Source: Arctopsyche grandis
Lineage: Eukaryota > Arthropoda > Insecta > Trichoptera > Hydropsychidae
Direction: 5' to 3'
Assembly: GCF_051622035.1 (NCBI RefSeq)
Contig: NC_135365.1
Span: 6,913,501-6,977,500 of the forward strand
DNA length: 64,000 nucleotides
Shown here one piece after another: positions 34,707 through 46,530 of this stretch (its first letter is position 1; each line of letters starts with the position of its first letter). The notes beneath the pieces were generated by a model that worked only from the letters and a program-made list of their open reading frames with translations, did not search any database and was not told the origin of the DNA. A program made the translations under genes and the position numbers.

Positions 34707-35755
34707 AATAATAAATCAAAAATCTTTGTTTTATGTATGTTAAGTGGGGTCATATTGTCAGTGAAAATATATTTTCACTAGCGTTTTAGTGATATCATAA
34801 CCGAATACTTTCGCACTAGTGACTAGTACCTACATGCACATACATATATGTAACTTAAAAATGGTGCGATTTCGTTGTAACATGTGTATATGATGACCGA
34901 ATAATAACTTACCGGACAAATGATAAAAAATACTGACCATCTATACATATTACAATACTTTACAAAATTATTTACGAGTTAACAACTATACAAATCAGTC
35001 AGTTTATTGAGTAAAAACATGTAGTGATAAATTAAGAATATTCTCGATATTTTCGAGATTCTAATAAACAATTTCTCGAGATACGAGAATCTCGAATTTT
35101 CATAATAAAATATTCTCGAGAAATGAGAATCTCGAAATTTTACAATAAAATATTCTCGAGAAACGAGAATCAAAATTTCTCGAGATTTCTCGATCACAAC
35201 CTCTAATTGTAACTCCTCTCTTTGTTTCTGGTAGCCGTTCCCTCCACTGTAGCACACCAATAACTGTCAAGCGTATCCAAAGGGACAAAACTCGCGCAAA
35301 AAAAACCGTATTCAGGTATAAGTGGGGGCGCTGGGGATTTAGTTTCGCCATTGCATATACTGTAGCCGAATGGCTACGTACGTACTTGGAGGGTTCTGTA
35401 CAAATTACATTGTGGAGGATTGCCGAGCCAGCGGTCTTGGGGGTTGCCACACCAGCTTTTATGCAAGTTGGCAGCACCGGGATGCGCGCGGTTCGGCGCG
35501 TCTGACTGAAGCGCCCCACTCGGAGTACGACAACCCAATAAACAACACACGCTCCAAGCACGCTCTATTATTTCAACACCCCCGTTACCCCGAACTCGAC
35601 AACATCATCGCGTCCTGTTCGAACACGTAACATCAACCTTGGCTGAAATATCTTTGTTCGAACTAGGGCTAAACACTATAAACTCGCAATCACGAGTACA
35701 CGGGAACTCCCCCCCCCCCCGGAGCTGATGATCTCACCACTAACTACGCACCAAG

Positions 35756-35884
35756 CAGTGGCGTGCGCTGAAAATCTCTCTTTTTGTCTCTCTTTTTGAA
35801 CAGGTTGTTCCTCTTGTATCTCGTTCGTGCACATTAAGTAAGGCTGTACGACAAAAAGAGAGAGAATTTCAGCGCGCGCCACTG
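35756..35884. mobile_element. hAT MITE, 129 bp (right arm of palindrome 1)
   Basis: Inverted twin of the element at 31892-32020. It was inserted before the arms duplicated, because both arms carry it at the same place. Confidence 0.85.
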
Positions 35885-38021
35885 GCACCAAACATAGCAC
35901 ACAAAGGAAGATCTTGACTCCGTAGGAATCTTCCAGAACATGATCTCACCGACCAAGCTACGCGTTGCACAATCAACGAGTATATAAACCAGCGCATCGT
36001 CCCCAGATTCGAGTGAGCTTCAGGAGCTCGACCTGTTTACTCCGTCGAAGCAATCTTTTGAGTAAACAGGTCAATGATTACATAATTATGTAATATAATG
36101 AAATGATTGCATGATTATGTAATATAATGAAATCTTTGTGGATGGATGTTTACGTCCATATTGAATATTTCGGTGGCCGTCACTGCAAGGAAAGTCGAAA
36201 GATGGAAAAAATTAAAACCGATTTGTCGACTCTTCGTTAGCGTAGGCCGTGGTAAGAGATTTGAAAGATATTTACCATGTGTCAGGGTTACATTATAATA
36301 TAAGAGCTACGCTAACGACGAGTTGATAAATCGGTTTTAATGTTTTCCATATTTAGACTTTCCGTCAAGTCACTTTCCTTGCAGTGACCCAGACCATGAA
36401 TATTTCTTTTTTTATTATCAATAAAAAGGTATGCTTACTATTTTTAAGTAATATGTTTACATACATACATGTATATATTTATTAATTAATTGAATGTTAT
36501 CAAATGAAAAATCGTATGGTGTTTTAATATATTTTATTATGGTTTATTATACCGAATAACATGTATTTTAACATCACATTGAATGATATAAATATATTTT
36601 TATAATAAGGTACATGTTTAAGAAATGTAATACAGTCAGAAGATTAAAGAGTAAAATATAATATATTTTCTTTACATAAATATAGAAGATTGTCGCAGTT
36701 ACAAAACTTTTAGGCCTTTAATAGAACATTTGTCGTAGTTTTCCTTAACCATATAATTTTAATAATTAAATATTGTTAATCCAAATAAATTGAATACACT
36801 ATATATATATTATAATATTTAATAAATATACTATGACATTTCCAAATAAAACACTTTTAATAATTCGTCTTCATTCGTGATAAATTTGAAATGTTTTCAT
36901 ATTGGCATGACTGTAAGTGAATACAGTTTTAAAAATAATTCAATTATAACATTTCATAAAATATATAAAAATACAAAAAAGCAATGATAAGAATAATATA
37001 TAAAATATACATACATCGTCGTCATAATAGGATAAATTTTGTATAATAAATATATTCAAAGTTACGATGTAAGTTTAGTCAATAATTGAAAAATACATAG
37101 TAAAATTGGATTCCTATACGAAGTTTGATATTAGCAAGTTAATTTTTCTGCTGTCAAAATCTTACTAATTTTAAAAACTAGATTTGGTTTGATAGAAACA
37201 TGTTTTGATAAGAATAAAAAGGATATGCCAAACAGTGCTTTAATATGCGTTACTGAGATTCAATATTATATTATATGTCAAATATATATCTTACATTTAT
37301 AATACACAATGAATAAATGTAACATGTGTACTATAAATTTTATTTTGTGTTGTTTAAAATCATTGGTGATATGAAAATTTTAAGGCAGATTAAATTTTTA
37401 CAGTTAAGTGTATCTGAATGAAAATTGAATCCATAATTAACACATACATATGTAAATACACCTGTGTTAAATATTGTCATTTGTGATTTTAAAGTATTGT
37501 GAAATAAGAATAATTTAGTTTGTACAGCTTTGTAGATAGTTTTCACAGTAAAAACATTAAAAAGACTTAGTGATTCATATTTTTAAGCGTTTCAACATTG
37601 ATATATCCAATTTACCCCATGTTGTAAATTTTATGCTCTCACATTTATAAAAAAATAATTCATATCATATGTAAGATATTGTAATCAAGCAGATATGTGT
37701 CTTTTTATTTTAAAATATAGTTAAAAAAATAATAAGAGTCATCAAGGAGATCGTTTTAAAGCATTTTGTATACGTCTTATATACACAATATCGTTTTTAG
37801 GCATAGTAATAATATTTCAACTATGAATTATGTATGTATAGTATAATATATTAATAGAAATATATATATTTCTGATATCTAACAATAATCAAAGGCAATT
37901 TATACAGCACAAAACACAAAATTGGCACAAAATGGGTGTTTTTTTGGATAATGTTTACATTTATTTCATACGAGATACTAAGTATCAATTAATATTTTAT
38001 TCAAATAAATATTTCCGATGC

Positions 38022-38382
38022 GGTGCAAACGATCGACAAGCGCCAGACAGACTGAACCATAGATTAACGACACGTGTACCTTATGCGTGCGCACTGCTCG
38101 CACTTAAACTAAGCGAAATCTACCCGAAGTCCCAACATACCTACCCTGTATATGTTCTGTGCTTCTGATACTTTAGTTCCGAATTTTGCCTTACTAAAAT
38201 CGCCAGAAAGATCCAACTCAATTTTAATAATTACCATTTTAATAATTGCATCTGTGCACATCGAAAGGTTACTCGTCATCTGATGTGCAATCTATCATTC
38301 GTGAAGTCGAGAATTGCATTTAAAGCAGCCATCCAGTTAATCTGTGGTTCAGTCTGTCTGGCGTTTTTCGATCGTTTGCACC
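38022..38382. mobile_element. Long-TIR MITE, 361 bp (right arm)
   Basis: Inverted twin of 29372-29732 at the outer end of palindrome 1. Small sequence differences show the arms are not identical copies. Confidence 0.8.
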
Positions 38383-38464
38383 AAACCCAAATATTTCACA
38401 TATACATACATACTCGCTAATTACATAGTGCAGTTCAACATATTTTATTTCATTTTTTTTTCAA

Positions 38465-38477
38465 TTTTTAATTTTGC
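38465..38477. other. Junction between the two palindromes
   Basis: 13 bp, mostly A/T, separate the end of A' (sequence next to the Rim 3' UTR) from the start of B' (SNX14 intron 8). An ATTTTG shared with the Rim side near 29286 could shorten the gap to about one base. No insertion element or N run marks the joint. Confidence 0.85.
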
Positions 38478-39809
38478 CGTTTTATTAGAGTCGGTTTGTG
38501 GGAAGCTTAGACATATTTTTATAAATCTTAACTTATCTAGGTGTAATTTCATCGACTACCACCCTAGCATGTAATCAGCAATCAGCTAGTTGCTTGACTC
38601 ATGTCTTTTAAACTGATTTTTGAGCTCTAACAACACGTCTGTCTCAATTTGAATGTCATTTCTTGTAATATCCAAGTATGAGAGTTAGTTACAGAATTGA
38701 AAAGCTTGCGTTACGGCACAATAGTACACAAACAAGCAGTGTGTATGACAAATCAAAGACTTTGACGGTTAAATCTGGTGCACTAACAGTGAATTTATAT
38801 GTGAAACAAGTTTGTATGAGCCATATAGTATAGAACACTTTGATTGATACTTGTAAGCGTTACTATTTGAAATGCCAGTAGGGCGCACGAGCTGATAAAC
38901 AAGGCAGGTAGTCTCGATTCGAAACAAATTAGTGCATTTACATCCATATTACATATTGAAGATTATTCTATAGTACATTTTTGCCAATCAGTCTATACTT
39001 ACGAATTCGGCGGTGGCTTTTTAGGTTCGGCGACCACGTTTGGCATGACTAAGTTATAAAACTAAAATGCAAATAATGATATGTTAATTTAAATGATCAT
39101 TACATTAATGTCACGTAAGAGGTTTATCAATTTAGTACCTCTTGACTGTCGAAGAATTTGGGCGCCCACTCTCGATCCAAAAGCGTGAACACATAGTCGT
39201 ACGACTCGTAGATAACTTTACTAGTTTGCAACTTGGCTATATTCATTGGACCGTAATTCAATATAATACTAAATTGTTCTATATACTCTATGTCGAACGG
39301 AATAAACGACATACTCTTATGAGAAAAATAGTTATTATATAATTCACTAGCACATTTAAATAAGGCTTCTTTTTCCGTTTCGTTCATCTCCGGTTGAAGC
39401 ATCCTCTTGTTGAATTCATCTAAAATAATTGAATAAACACTTGATAAGCATCAAAAATTAAATTCATATTGAAATACAACACAATTTTCATACCGATATC
39501 CAAACAAAATTGTAAAAGATGAATTTTTCCTTCGGATTTCATGAATTGCATAAAAGCATACAGATATTCAGGAGTTTTCAACATGTCCGAAACTTCTAAA
39601 TTTAATAGTCTCATTTGTTTATAATTATTTTTTTTAATAAAATTTTGTAAAAATTCCACCTGAAATATAAACAAAACAAAAAAATACACTTTAATATTTC
39701 AAAATGCACGTAAATGGGATTATTTCGTGTTGATTTTTACATGATGATTTGGAAGATCAGGCAATTTAGACATTTTCCTGTCACCCGTTGCTAAAATTAC
39801 TAATGTATT

Positions 39810-40453
39810 TGTTCCGACCAAGTCTTCATGGTCAGCTTTTGTGGCGTTACGACCAAAGGAGCCGTTTTGGAGGGAGATCGGCGCCGAGCGCGCGTCCCCG
39901 CCTCGGTCGAGTGAACATCTCTGTTCGCTACCGAGTTGGTTCCCACCACCGAGTCCCGATCAGCTCAGCCTTGATCGGCAGACGATACTGGAAGTACAGC
40001 TTCAGTATACGTCCGGTGAGAAGTGAGGAATTCCTGGTCTCTCTTCGTCGAAGTCAGATCACGTAGCCACGTGGTTGAGTGAGGTTACCATAACCTCTTG
40101 AACACGTGCGCGCTAATTTCAAGTCGGACTCCCCCCCCCCCTTTTCTGTCCCCCCTGCTTGATCTCTGTATATACATATATATATAAAATACAGTCACCA
40201 TACAAACAGAATTATAACCTGTTTTCATTACTATTCAATTTCCCGCCTTTGTCCCGTATCACCCTCACTTACGCACACTGTACGAGAGAGAGAGAGATAT
40301 ACATCGAGCCGAGCCGACAGCAGCAGAGACCAGACCGCAGACGACGACCTGTGGATCCCTTGGAGGAAACCAGCCCCGCCCACGCTTACCACGAGCTTCT
40401 ACGAAATCGACTTCCGGGGTGCTCGCGAGTTGAACATCCCTGGAGTCTGTACA
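39810..40453 (+). mobile_element. Solo LTR, 644 bp, TSD GTATT
   Basis: Starts TGTTCCGACC, ends CTGTACA, flanked by GTATT at 39805-39809 and 40454-40458. The intact SNX14 exon 5 at 48003-48156 is the empty site. It has a TATA-like run near 40175-40190. The 5-bp duplication and TG...CA ends fit an LTR retrotransposon. It disrupts exon 5 of the inverted SNX14 copy. Confidence 0.9.
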
Positions 40454-40769
40454 GTATTGATGATACTAGGATCGGCCAATATGTCAGTTAGCGATAGTAA
40501 AACCCACCCGGAAAATATGTCTTGAATCAGTATTTTGAATAATCTGTAAATAGATAGCACATTTTAATTAACAAATAATAATATTTTGACCATTAGATAA
40601 ACATGTGTCATTAGATAAACTCTTTCCGGATAAAAAGTCAGTTTATCATACCGTCAACAAAATCGGCATTGGTTTCAAGGCTAACCATTTGATTTATTGA
40701 AATGTAATGATTCATTTTAATATATTTATACGCTATCAAATTTTAATTTCGTTGAAAAATTTAAAAGAT

Positions 40770-41105
40770 TTGGAAAAACAGTCATCGCAAATGGCACCAA
40801 AATCTGTCTATATGGAGTTGAGACGTGGACATTGAAAGCAGCAGATAGAAGAAGAATTGACGCTTTCGAGATGTGCTGTTGGAGGCGGATGTGTCCATTC
40901 TAGAAGACATACAATCAAGGGCAGGCTTTCTACGATCTGCCTGAGACGCATTCTCCAGTTCTTCAATCACATAGCACGAAGAAGAGAGTGTGAAAAAGTA
41001 GGTTGTGGTCGGTGGTGTGGAGGAAAGATGAGGAAGAGGCAGATCTCCAGAGAAGAGGAGACCTTGCCACAGTCCATCATCAACGAAGGTGCACCTCGTG
41101 ACTGA
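40770..41105 (+). mobile_element. RTE-like LINE 3' fragment
   Basis: One frame reads ICLYGVETWTLKAADRRRID and the next LRRILQFFNHIARRRECEKV, both typical of the C-terminus of RTE reverse transcriptases. Frameshifted; only in the left arm of palindrome 2. Confidence 0.72.
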
Positions 41106-41599
41106 TCAGGACCCACCTCTCCCACGAGTTCGAAACAGCTAGTCGATCTTCGATAAGATTCCTGAACTGGGACAAATCCACCTAAATGCTATAAATTTAA
41201 GTTAAAAACCAATACTAATGGACATTCATTTTATATACGATGAAAAAACCAGGTCGAGAGTGCAAGCAGACGAGATAAATTTTTTTAGATAAGGTGAGTA
41301 GAGGTATGGCTGAAAATGTAAAGAAACTTTTACTTGCTTCATTAAGATACCTTAAATATGATAGATAAGGCAAATTTTAAAGACGAGTCAAGATTTTCAA
41401 AAGCAAATTTTGTCAACTGTCTCTAAAGATAATAGTCAGGTGGATAAGACTAGCGCTTGGAAGAGTCAACCGCTAATATTTGGCAAAAAATTGAAGGACG
41501 TGGTACAATCGGAAGGAATATACCAATCGGTGGAACACAAAATGGTTATGAGCATTTGAAACCTGACGCAAATTAGATTCCGAGATAAGTAGAGTCGGT

Positions 41600-42010
41600 T
41601 ATGTAGAGCCTGATTTCATATACAGCCAGTATTAGTATACTATGCTTTAGAGCAGAGTGTTCACGGGTTCAAGTCCCACTAGATTTGGCCAGACCTTGGT
41701 TTGTGACTCCAGATCGATCGTTTCTTATCAAAGTTTGCCAATGTTTCTGATTTTCATTGAAACGGTTCCTTTAAAAATTGACATCTCCTTTCCTATCTCT
41801 CTTGCTAATCTCAAGCTATTCAGCGTCTTGAAGTTCGCCAATTTGAATATAAAATGCTGCAAAATTTTCTCAATAGATGTCACTGTTGATTTTGTATGCA
41901 TTCGCATGCATAAAATGCTTATGTATATTAATTGCCTGTGTTGTATCTGTATAAGTGCACTCGTCGCATTGGAGCGATCTGTAAAGGCGAGTTTCATGTT
42001 CTATTAACGA
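41600..42010 (+). mobile_element. SINE, copy 4 (left arm of palindrome 2)
   Basis: Plus-oriented: B-box GGTTCAAGTCCCACT, then GGCCAGACCTTGGTTTGTGA and a long body to CGATCTGTAAAGGCGAG. The right arm keeps only the distal part at about 47595-47810. Confidence 0.75.
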
Positions 42011-43331
42011 TTTCGCCTGGAAAGAGTTAGCCAACGATCACTCATAGATGCTTATAAGTAGCCCTAAATAACTAACTTGCTGTTCATGTGTTTCTTCGGA
42101 AGTAAAAATGGCATTATCGCTTCCGTAATAAACTTTAAGTACTGAAGTTCTTGCTTTCTACTAGTAAGTGCCGGATGTAAATTATACTTCAATGGTCCCA
42201 AAAGAGCTGCTTTCTCTAAACTATCTATTCCTTTCATTTCCATAAGCTTTTTCGCCTCATTGCACAAAGTGTAGTGACGCAGTGCACACGGTATAAGCTT
42301 ATTCGTAATAAGTTGTCCAATATTCACCTAAACAAAACAATATTTAAAAATATATTTAAATCTAAAATATTATGTAAAAAAATTGAAACAGTTGAAATAT
42401 ACCTTCAAAACTCGATTAAATAATGAACTGGAAGCATATCGCAAAAGGAAGCGGATTTCAACAAGTAAGATTTCTTCTTTCGTCAATTTGCAATACCACG
42501 GGATAATAAATTTTCTAATGATAATGTTATAAAACTGGAAATTTTCAAACACACAAGATTATAAAAAGATAATGACAACAGCGTATTGAATGGTGTAAAT
42601 TTATAATTACATTTTCTATAGACTGGTCGAGTTGTTTATGAACATGAAGGTTGATCCACGGTTCTTGACAGTTGTTGCCCAAATGCCGTAAACAATTTTC
42701 ATTTTCGCAAATGTTACACACCTTTAAAAACACACAATAGTTACTATCAGTCACCAGGGCATGATATACATACATATATTATATATGAACAGACAAATTA
42801 CTCACCTTTACAGCGTATTGACTGTTAATTGTGGCCTCTTTAGATCGCCTGAATGTAACGATTGGTTTTAATAGAAATTGTATTATGCTAAATTTGAACT
42901 TTAAAATCGAATAGAATAATACAAATCCGAGGATGTAACTAATTACGAAACAAACGGCACCTGTAACGCTGAAAAAATAAAATCGATTTATTTGGCAGAG
43001 TATAAGTGTATGTGAAGTCATCGGACTTGATAAGAAATTGACCTGATTTTCAATATGTTGAAAAACTTTCATTTGCGTTTTAATTTTGCAATATAAATAA
43101 TTAGTAAAAATTACTTACGACGGGTCGTGTAAATGGATATATGTAGTTAGTTTTAACTGGTTTAAAATTTATTGTAAATATCTAACCTGAAAGTTAAGGT
43201 AGCGACTATGAAGAGTAGCGAAAAATAAATTGCACATTTAATTTTACTATACTTTCTTAAGTTAGATAGAATAATGGGTTGAAAATTGTTTTCAAGCATT
43301 CTCGAAATGTGTTATCTTGGAATAATGCAAC

Positions 43332-44873
43332 CAGTGGTGGACTGGGACTGAAATCAGTGCATGCCAGGAGTCAAAGGGGGCCCCCACCCAGGGTTAAAAA
43401 AATTTGTCCCCCCCCCCCCATATAACAAAATTTTCTTCTTTCCATCACGCTAAAAATCAAGGGCAAAAAATAAATAAAATTTTCAAAAATGGGAATATAC
43501 AAATTTAGGTACAAGAAAAATGGCAAAAGCAAAATAGATCCATAAATTACATTGTATATTTCGTTTTAATCCTTGTCATATAATGCATCATAAAAGAATG
43601 CGGCATAAATTCGGCTTGGCTTGGGGGGGCAGGCAAAGATTGGTCAAATTGAATTTTTTTTCAAAAAATCTTTTTTATATCGGAATAAAAATGGAAAATA
43701 TAAAATATGAAAAAATTAAGCTTATTTTTGAAAAAATAATTATAAAAAAATATTATGTAAAAAGCCAAAAAAGCGCCGCAGACGAAAATTTTTTTCCAAA
43801 AATCTTCACATGGTTAACAAAAATCGACCATCAAAATGTATCACTATATCAAAAAATATACGAACATTCGGAAAAATAAACGATACACATCTGTTTTTGA
43901 GACAAAATAAAGTAAAGGGGACCTTTCTAACGATTCGCTCCATGGGATGAACAATTTCTAAGAATGTTACTAATGGCATACCACTTAAAAACCAAAATAT
44001 ACTTGCTTCAAAATAATAAAATCTTTTTTTTTCAAAGCACATAGCAGCGATTATTTTATTAGTTACCCAAAAGTAACATATGTACATAAGAAATAAACGC
44101 AGCATTCATAGATCCATAGTATCTCATTAATCATTAAATCCATAATATTTTCTAAATTCACACTATTCCTTAATTTAGGGGGGCGAGTGCCCCCCCAAAT
44201 TACGTCCCTGAAAACAAAAAATGCATAATATTTTCAATTAATGTTAATCGAAAATCAGGATTTTGGGGAGGGGGCCCCTATCCTATGTTTCTATATACAT
44301 GGATTTGTCTAGATTAGGAATAGATTTAATATTCGGAAACTGTTTAAAATTGTGTATTTAAATCTTACTATATCGTCGAAGTATAATCAAATGTTATTTT
44401 GAAAGTATGTATGAAGTAAATTTAAATCGCTGGTTGATGATGAATCGTCCTATCAAAATTGTTTTAAGCAATTCAGTTTATATTATTCAGGGAAATTTGT
44501 TTATTCCCATTTTTATTTCAGTAGGTAGTTGTTACATAGGTATTGGTATATGCATAATATTGAGGTTGGAAATGGGCCCGGTAAAAGGGCCCACGCAAAT
44601 GTTGAAACTTACATTTCGAGCCTAATAAAAAAAGTTAACCGATCCTTGGGCTGTTAAAGCAGGCATTAGTTGTTTGTGTATATCGTAAGAAATTTGTTTT
44701 GTTGAAATACCCAAACTCTAGGTCCCAAAGTGCAATATCCTATAAATTTTTACACACGTGAAAATAGTTAAATTAAAAAGTTATTTAATTTTACTGAGGG
44801 CCCATATTTTCTAACGGATAGTGGGACCCACATGCCATCGGGCATGTACGCTTGTATGGCCAGTCCGCCACTG
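43332..44873. mobile_element. Non-autonomous hAT element, 1542 bp, TSD AATGCAAC
   Basis: Ends CAGTGGTGGACTGG and CCAGTCCGCCACTG are inverted. An 8-bp duplication AATGCAAC flanks it (43324-43331, 44874-44881), and the right palindrome arm near 46275 has a single copy, the empty site. The inside is AT-rich with C and G homopolymer runs and only short open frames; no transposase recognised. Confidence 0.92.
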
Positions 44874-45394
44874 AATGCAACCATTTGTTCGATTGAATAG
44901 CAACTGACAGCTGTCACCCGTTGGCCATGTTTACGTACTTTTTTTGCGATTTTCTCTTGGCCGTAACACGCGTTATTCATTACATGACCTTAATTTCAGA
45001 GGTTTATTTTACGGTAAACGGAGTATTATAAACGGATGTTCCGTAATCGAGATTTTAGTGACTTGCGCGAGATCGATTCTTGCGGAATAATCAGCGAACC
45101 GTATTTTGCTGGTAAGTCTATTTTTGTCAATATTTATATAAAACGGCGAGTATCTATGGTTCAGTATACAAGTGGTTAGTATTAATAATAAAAGGTCAGT
45201 ATTTAAACACAAATGGACGGTTTTAATGGTAAGTTTTTTTTTTTTTTTTTTGAAGAATGGCCAATATTACTTTTTGATCTCAATAGACAATTTCATCCAA
45301 CAGGTACTGTTATTTGCTGTGGCGAATGTACATATGTCAGATTTTTATTATACTGTCCATTTGTTATCTATACTGAAATTTAATAATATAATAC

Positions 45395-45549
45395 TGTTGC
45401 GTGGACGTGAAGAGGGGGCTTCCAGAATCGGAGAGAAAGACGCAGGAGGGATTGTAGAAGGTGTTTATTTGTGTGCTCTCGTCGGCGCTCCAGGTCGGAA
45501 TGGTTTCCAAGCTGAGAGCGCCCCATATTTATACCCGTTGGGCGCAACA
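45395..45549 (-). mobile_element. Short LTR-like element, 155 bp
   Basis: Ends TGTTGCG and CGCAACA are inverted. On the minus strand it has TATAAATA followed by AATAAACA, the order expected in an LTR. Possible 3-4 bp target duplication (TAC). It lies in the palindrome 2 spacer. Confidence 0.65.
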
Positions 45550-45564
45550 TACATACATACATAC

Positions 45565-45790
45565 CAGTGGCGGCTCGTCCATATGGGCTGCGGGACTGCA
45601 GTCCCCCCCAGTACAGTACAAATGCATGCTATTTTTGCCGTTTACACAAGCTGCCGGCTGCAGACCTCCCAGTATAGTACATATGCATGCTATTTTTGTT
45701 TTCATTCGATCACCGGTTTGGTTAACGAGCTACTACAGCCTGATTTATCTCTGCAGCCCCACCACTATGAATTTTCACCAGCCGCTACTG
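45565..45790. mobile_element. hAT MITE, 226 bp, TSD ATACATAC
   Basis: Ends CAGTGGCGGCTCGTCC and CAGCCGCTACTG (inverted, imperfect) with ATACATAC at 45557-45564 and 45791-45798. It contains a diverged internal duplication (ATGCATGCTATTTTTG twice). Non-coding. It sits in the palindrome 2 spacer. Confidence 0.85.
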
Positions 45791-46530
45791 ATACATACAC
45801 ATGTAAACTATTGGTCGATGAGTGTAAGTTGATGAGTTAAAATGAATTGTCTATTGAGACCAAAAAGTAATATTGGCCATTCTTCAAAAAAATAAAAAAC
45901 TTACCATTAAAACCGTCCATTTGTGTTTAAATACTGACCTTTTATTATTAATAGTAACCACTTGTATACTGAACGATAGATACTCGCCGTTATATATAAA
46001 TATTGACTATTTAATATAAATATTGACAAAAATAGACTTATCAGTAAAATACGGTTCGCTGATTATTCCGCAAGAATCGATCTCGCGCAAGTCACTAAAA
46101 TCTCAATTACGGAACATCCGTTTATAATAGTCCGTTTAACGTAAAATAAACCTCTGAAATTAAGGTCATGTAATGAATAACGCGTGTTACGGCCAAGAGA
46201 AAATCGCAAAAAAAGTACGTAAACATGGCCAACGGGTGACAGCTGTCAGTTGCTATTCAATTGAACAAATGGTTGCATTATTCCAAGATAACACATTTCA
46301 AGAATGCTTGAAAACAATTTTCAACCCATTATTCTATCTAACTTAAGAAAGTATAGTAAAATTAAATGTGCAATTTATTTTTCGCTACTCTTCATAGTCG
46401 CTACCTTAACTTTCAGGTTAGATATTTACAATAAATTTTAAACAAGTTAAAACTAACTACATATATCCATTTACACGACCCGTCGTAAGTAATTTTTACT
46501 AATTATTTATATTGCAAAATTAAAACGCAA

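Larger units (their letters stand above)
33804..38464 (-). repeat. Palindrome 1, right arm (A')
   Basis: Reverse complement of 29290-33234, plus a 740-bp solo LTR (33967-34706) absent from the left arm. Arm length without that insertion is about 3.9 kb. It ends within 13 bp of the start of palindrome 2. Confidence 0.95.
39003..43072 (-). pseudogene. Inverted partial copy of SNX14 (exons 1-8), broken by an LTR
   Basis: Minus-strand copy of the first eight SNX14 exons: 43072-42806, 42721-42611, 42534-42403, 42327-42077, 40543-39741 (interrupted), 39659-39494, 39419-39139, 39061-39003. Coding sequence is almost identical to the intact gene; translations of exons 1, 4, 6 and 7 look the same and exon 3 shows one I/T difference. 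Splice sites are retained. Exon 5 carries a 644-bp solo LTR at 39810-40453 with target duplication GTATT, so the reading frame is destroyed there. The copy stops in intron 8 at about 38478 and lacks the PX and nexin C domains. It could still make a truncated N-terminal transcript from its own promoter copy. It is a recent duplication or a divergent allele. Confidence 0.9.
38478..45293 (-). repeat. Palindrome 2, left arm (B')
   Basis: Reverse complement of 45842-49402, carrying the inverted SNX14 exons 1-8. Relative to the right arm it has extra blocks: a 644-bp solo LTR (39810-40453), about 1.06 kb of LINE/SINE sequence (about 40740-41802) and a 1542-bp hAT element (43332-44873). Confidence 0.94.
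45294..45841. repeat. Palindrome 2 spacer
   Basis: 548 bp between the arms, made largely of two mobile elements: a 155-bp LTR-like element (45395-45549) and a 226-bp hAT MITE (45565-45790). Only about 160 bp is left as unique spacer. Confidence 0.85.

Noticed and set aside
45172-45840. 222-codon frame across the palindrome 2 centre
   Set aside because: It crosses an LTR-like element and a hAT MITE and has no domain.
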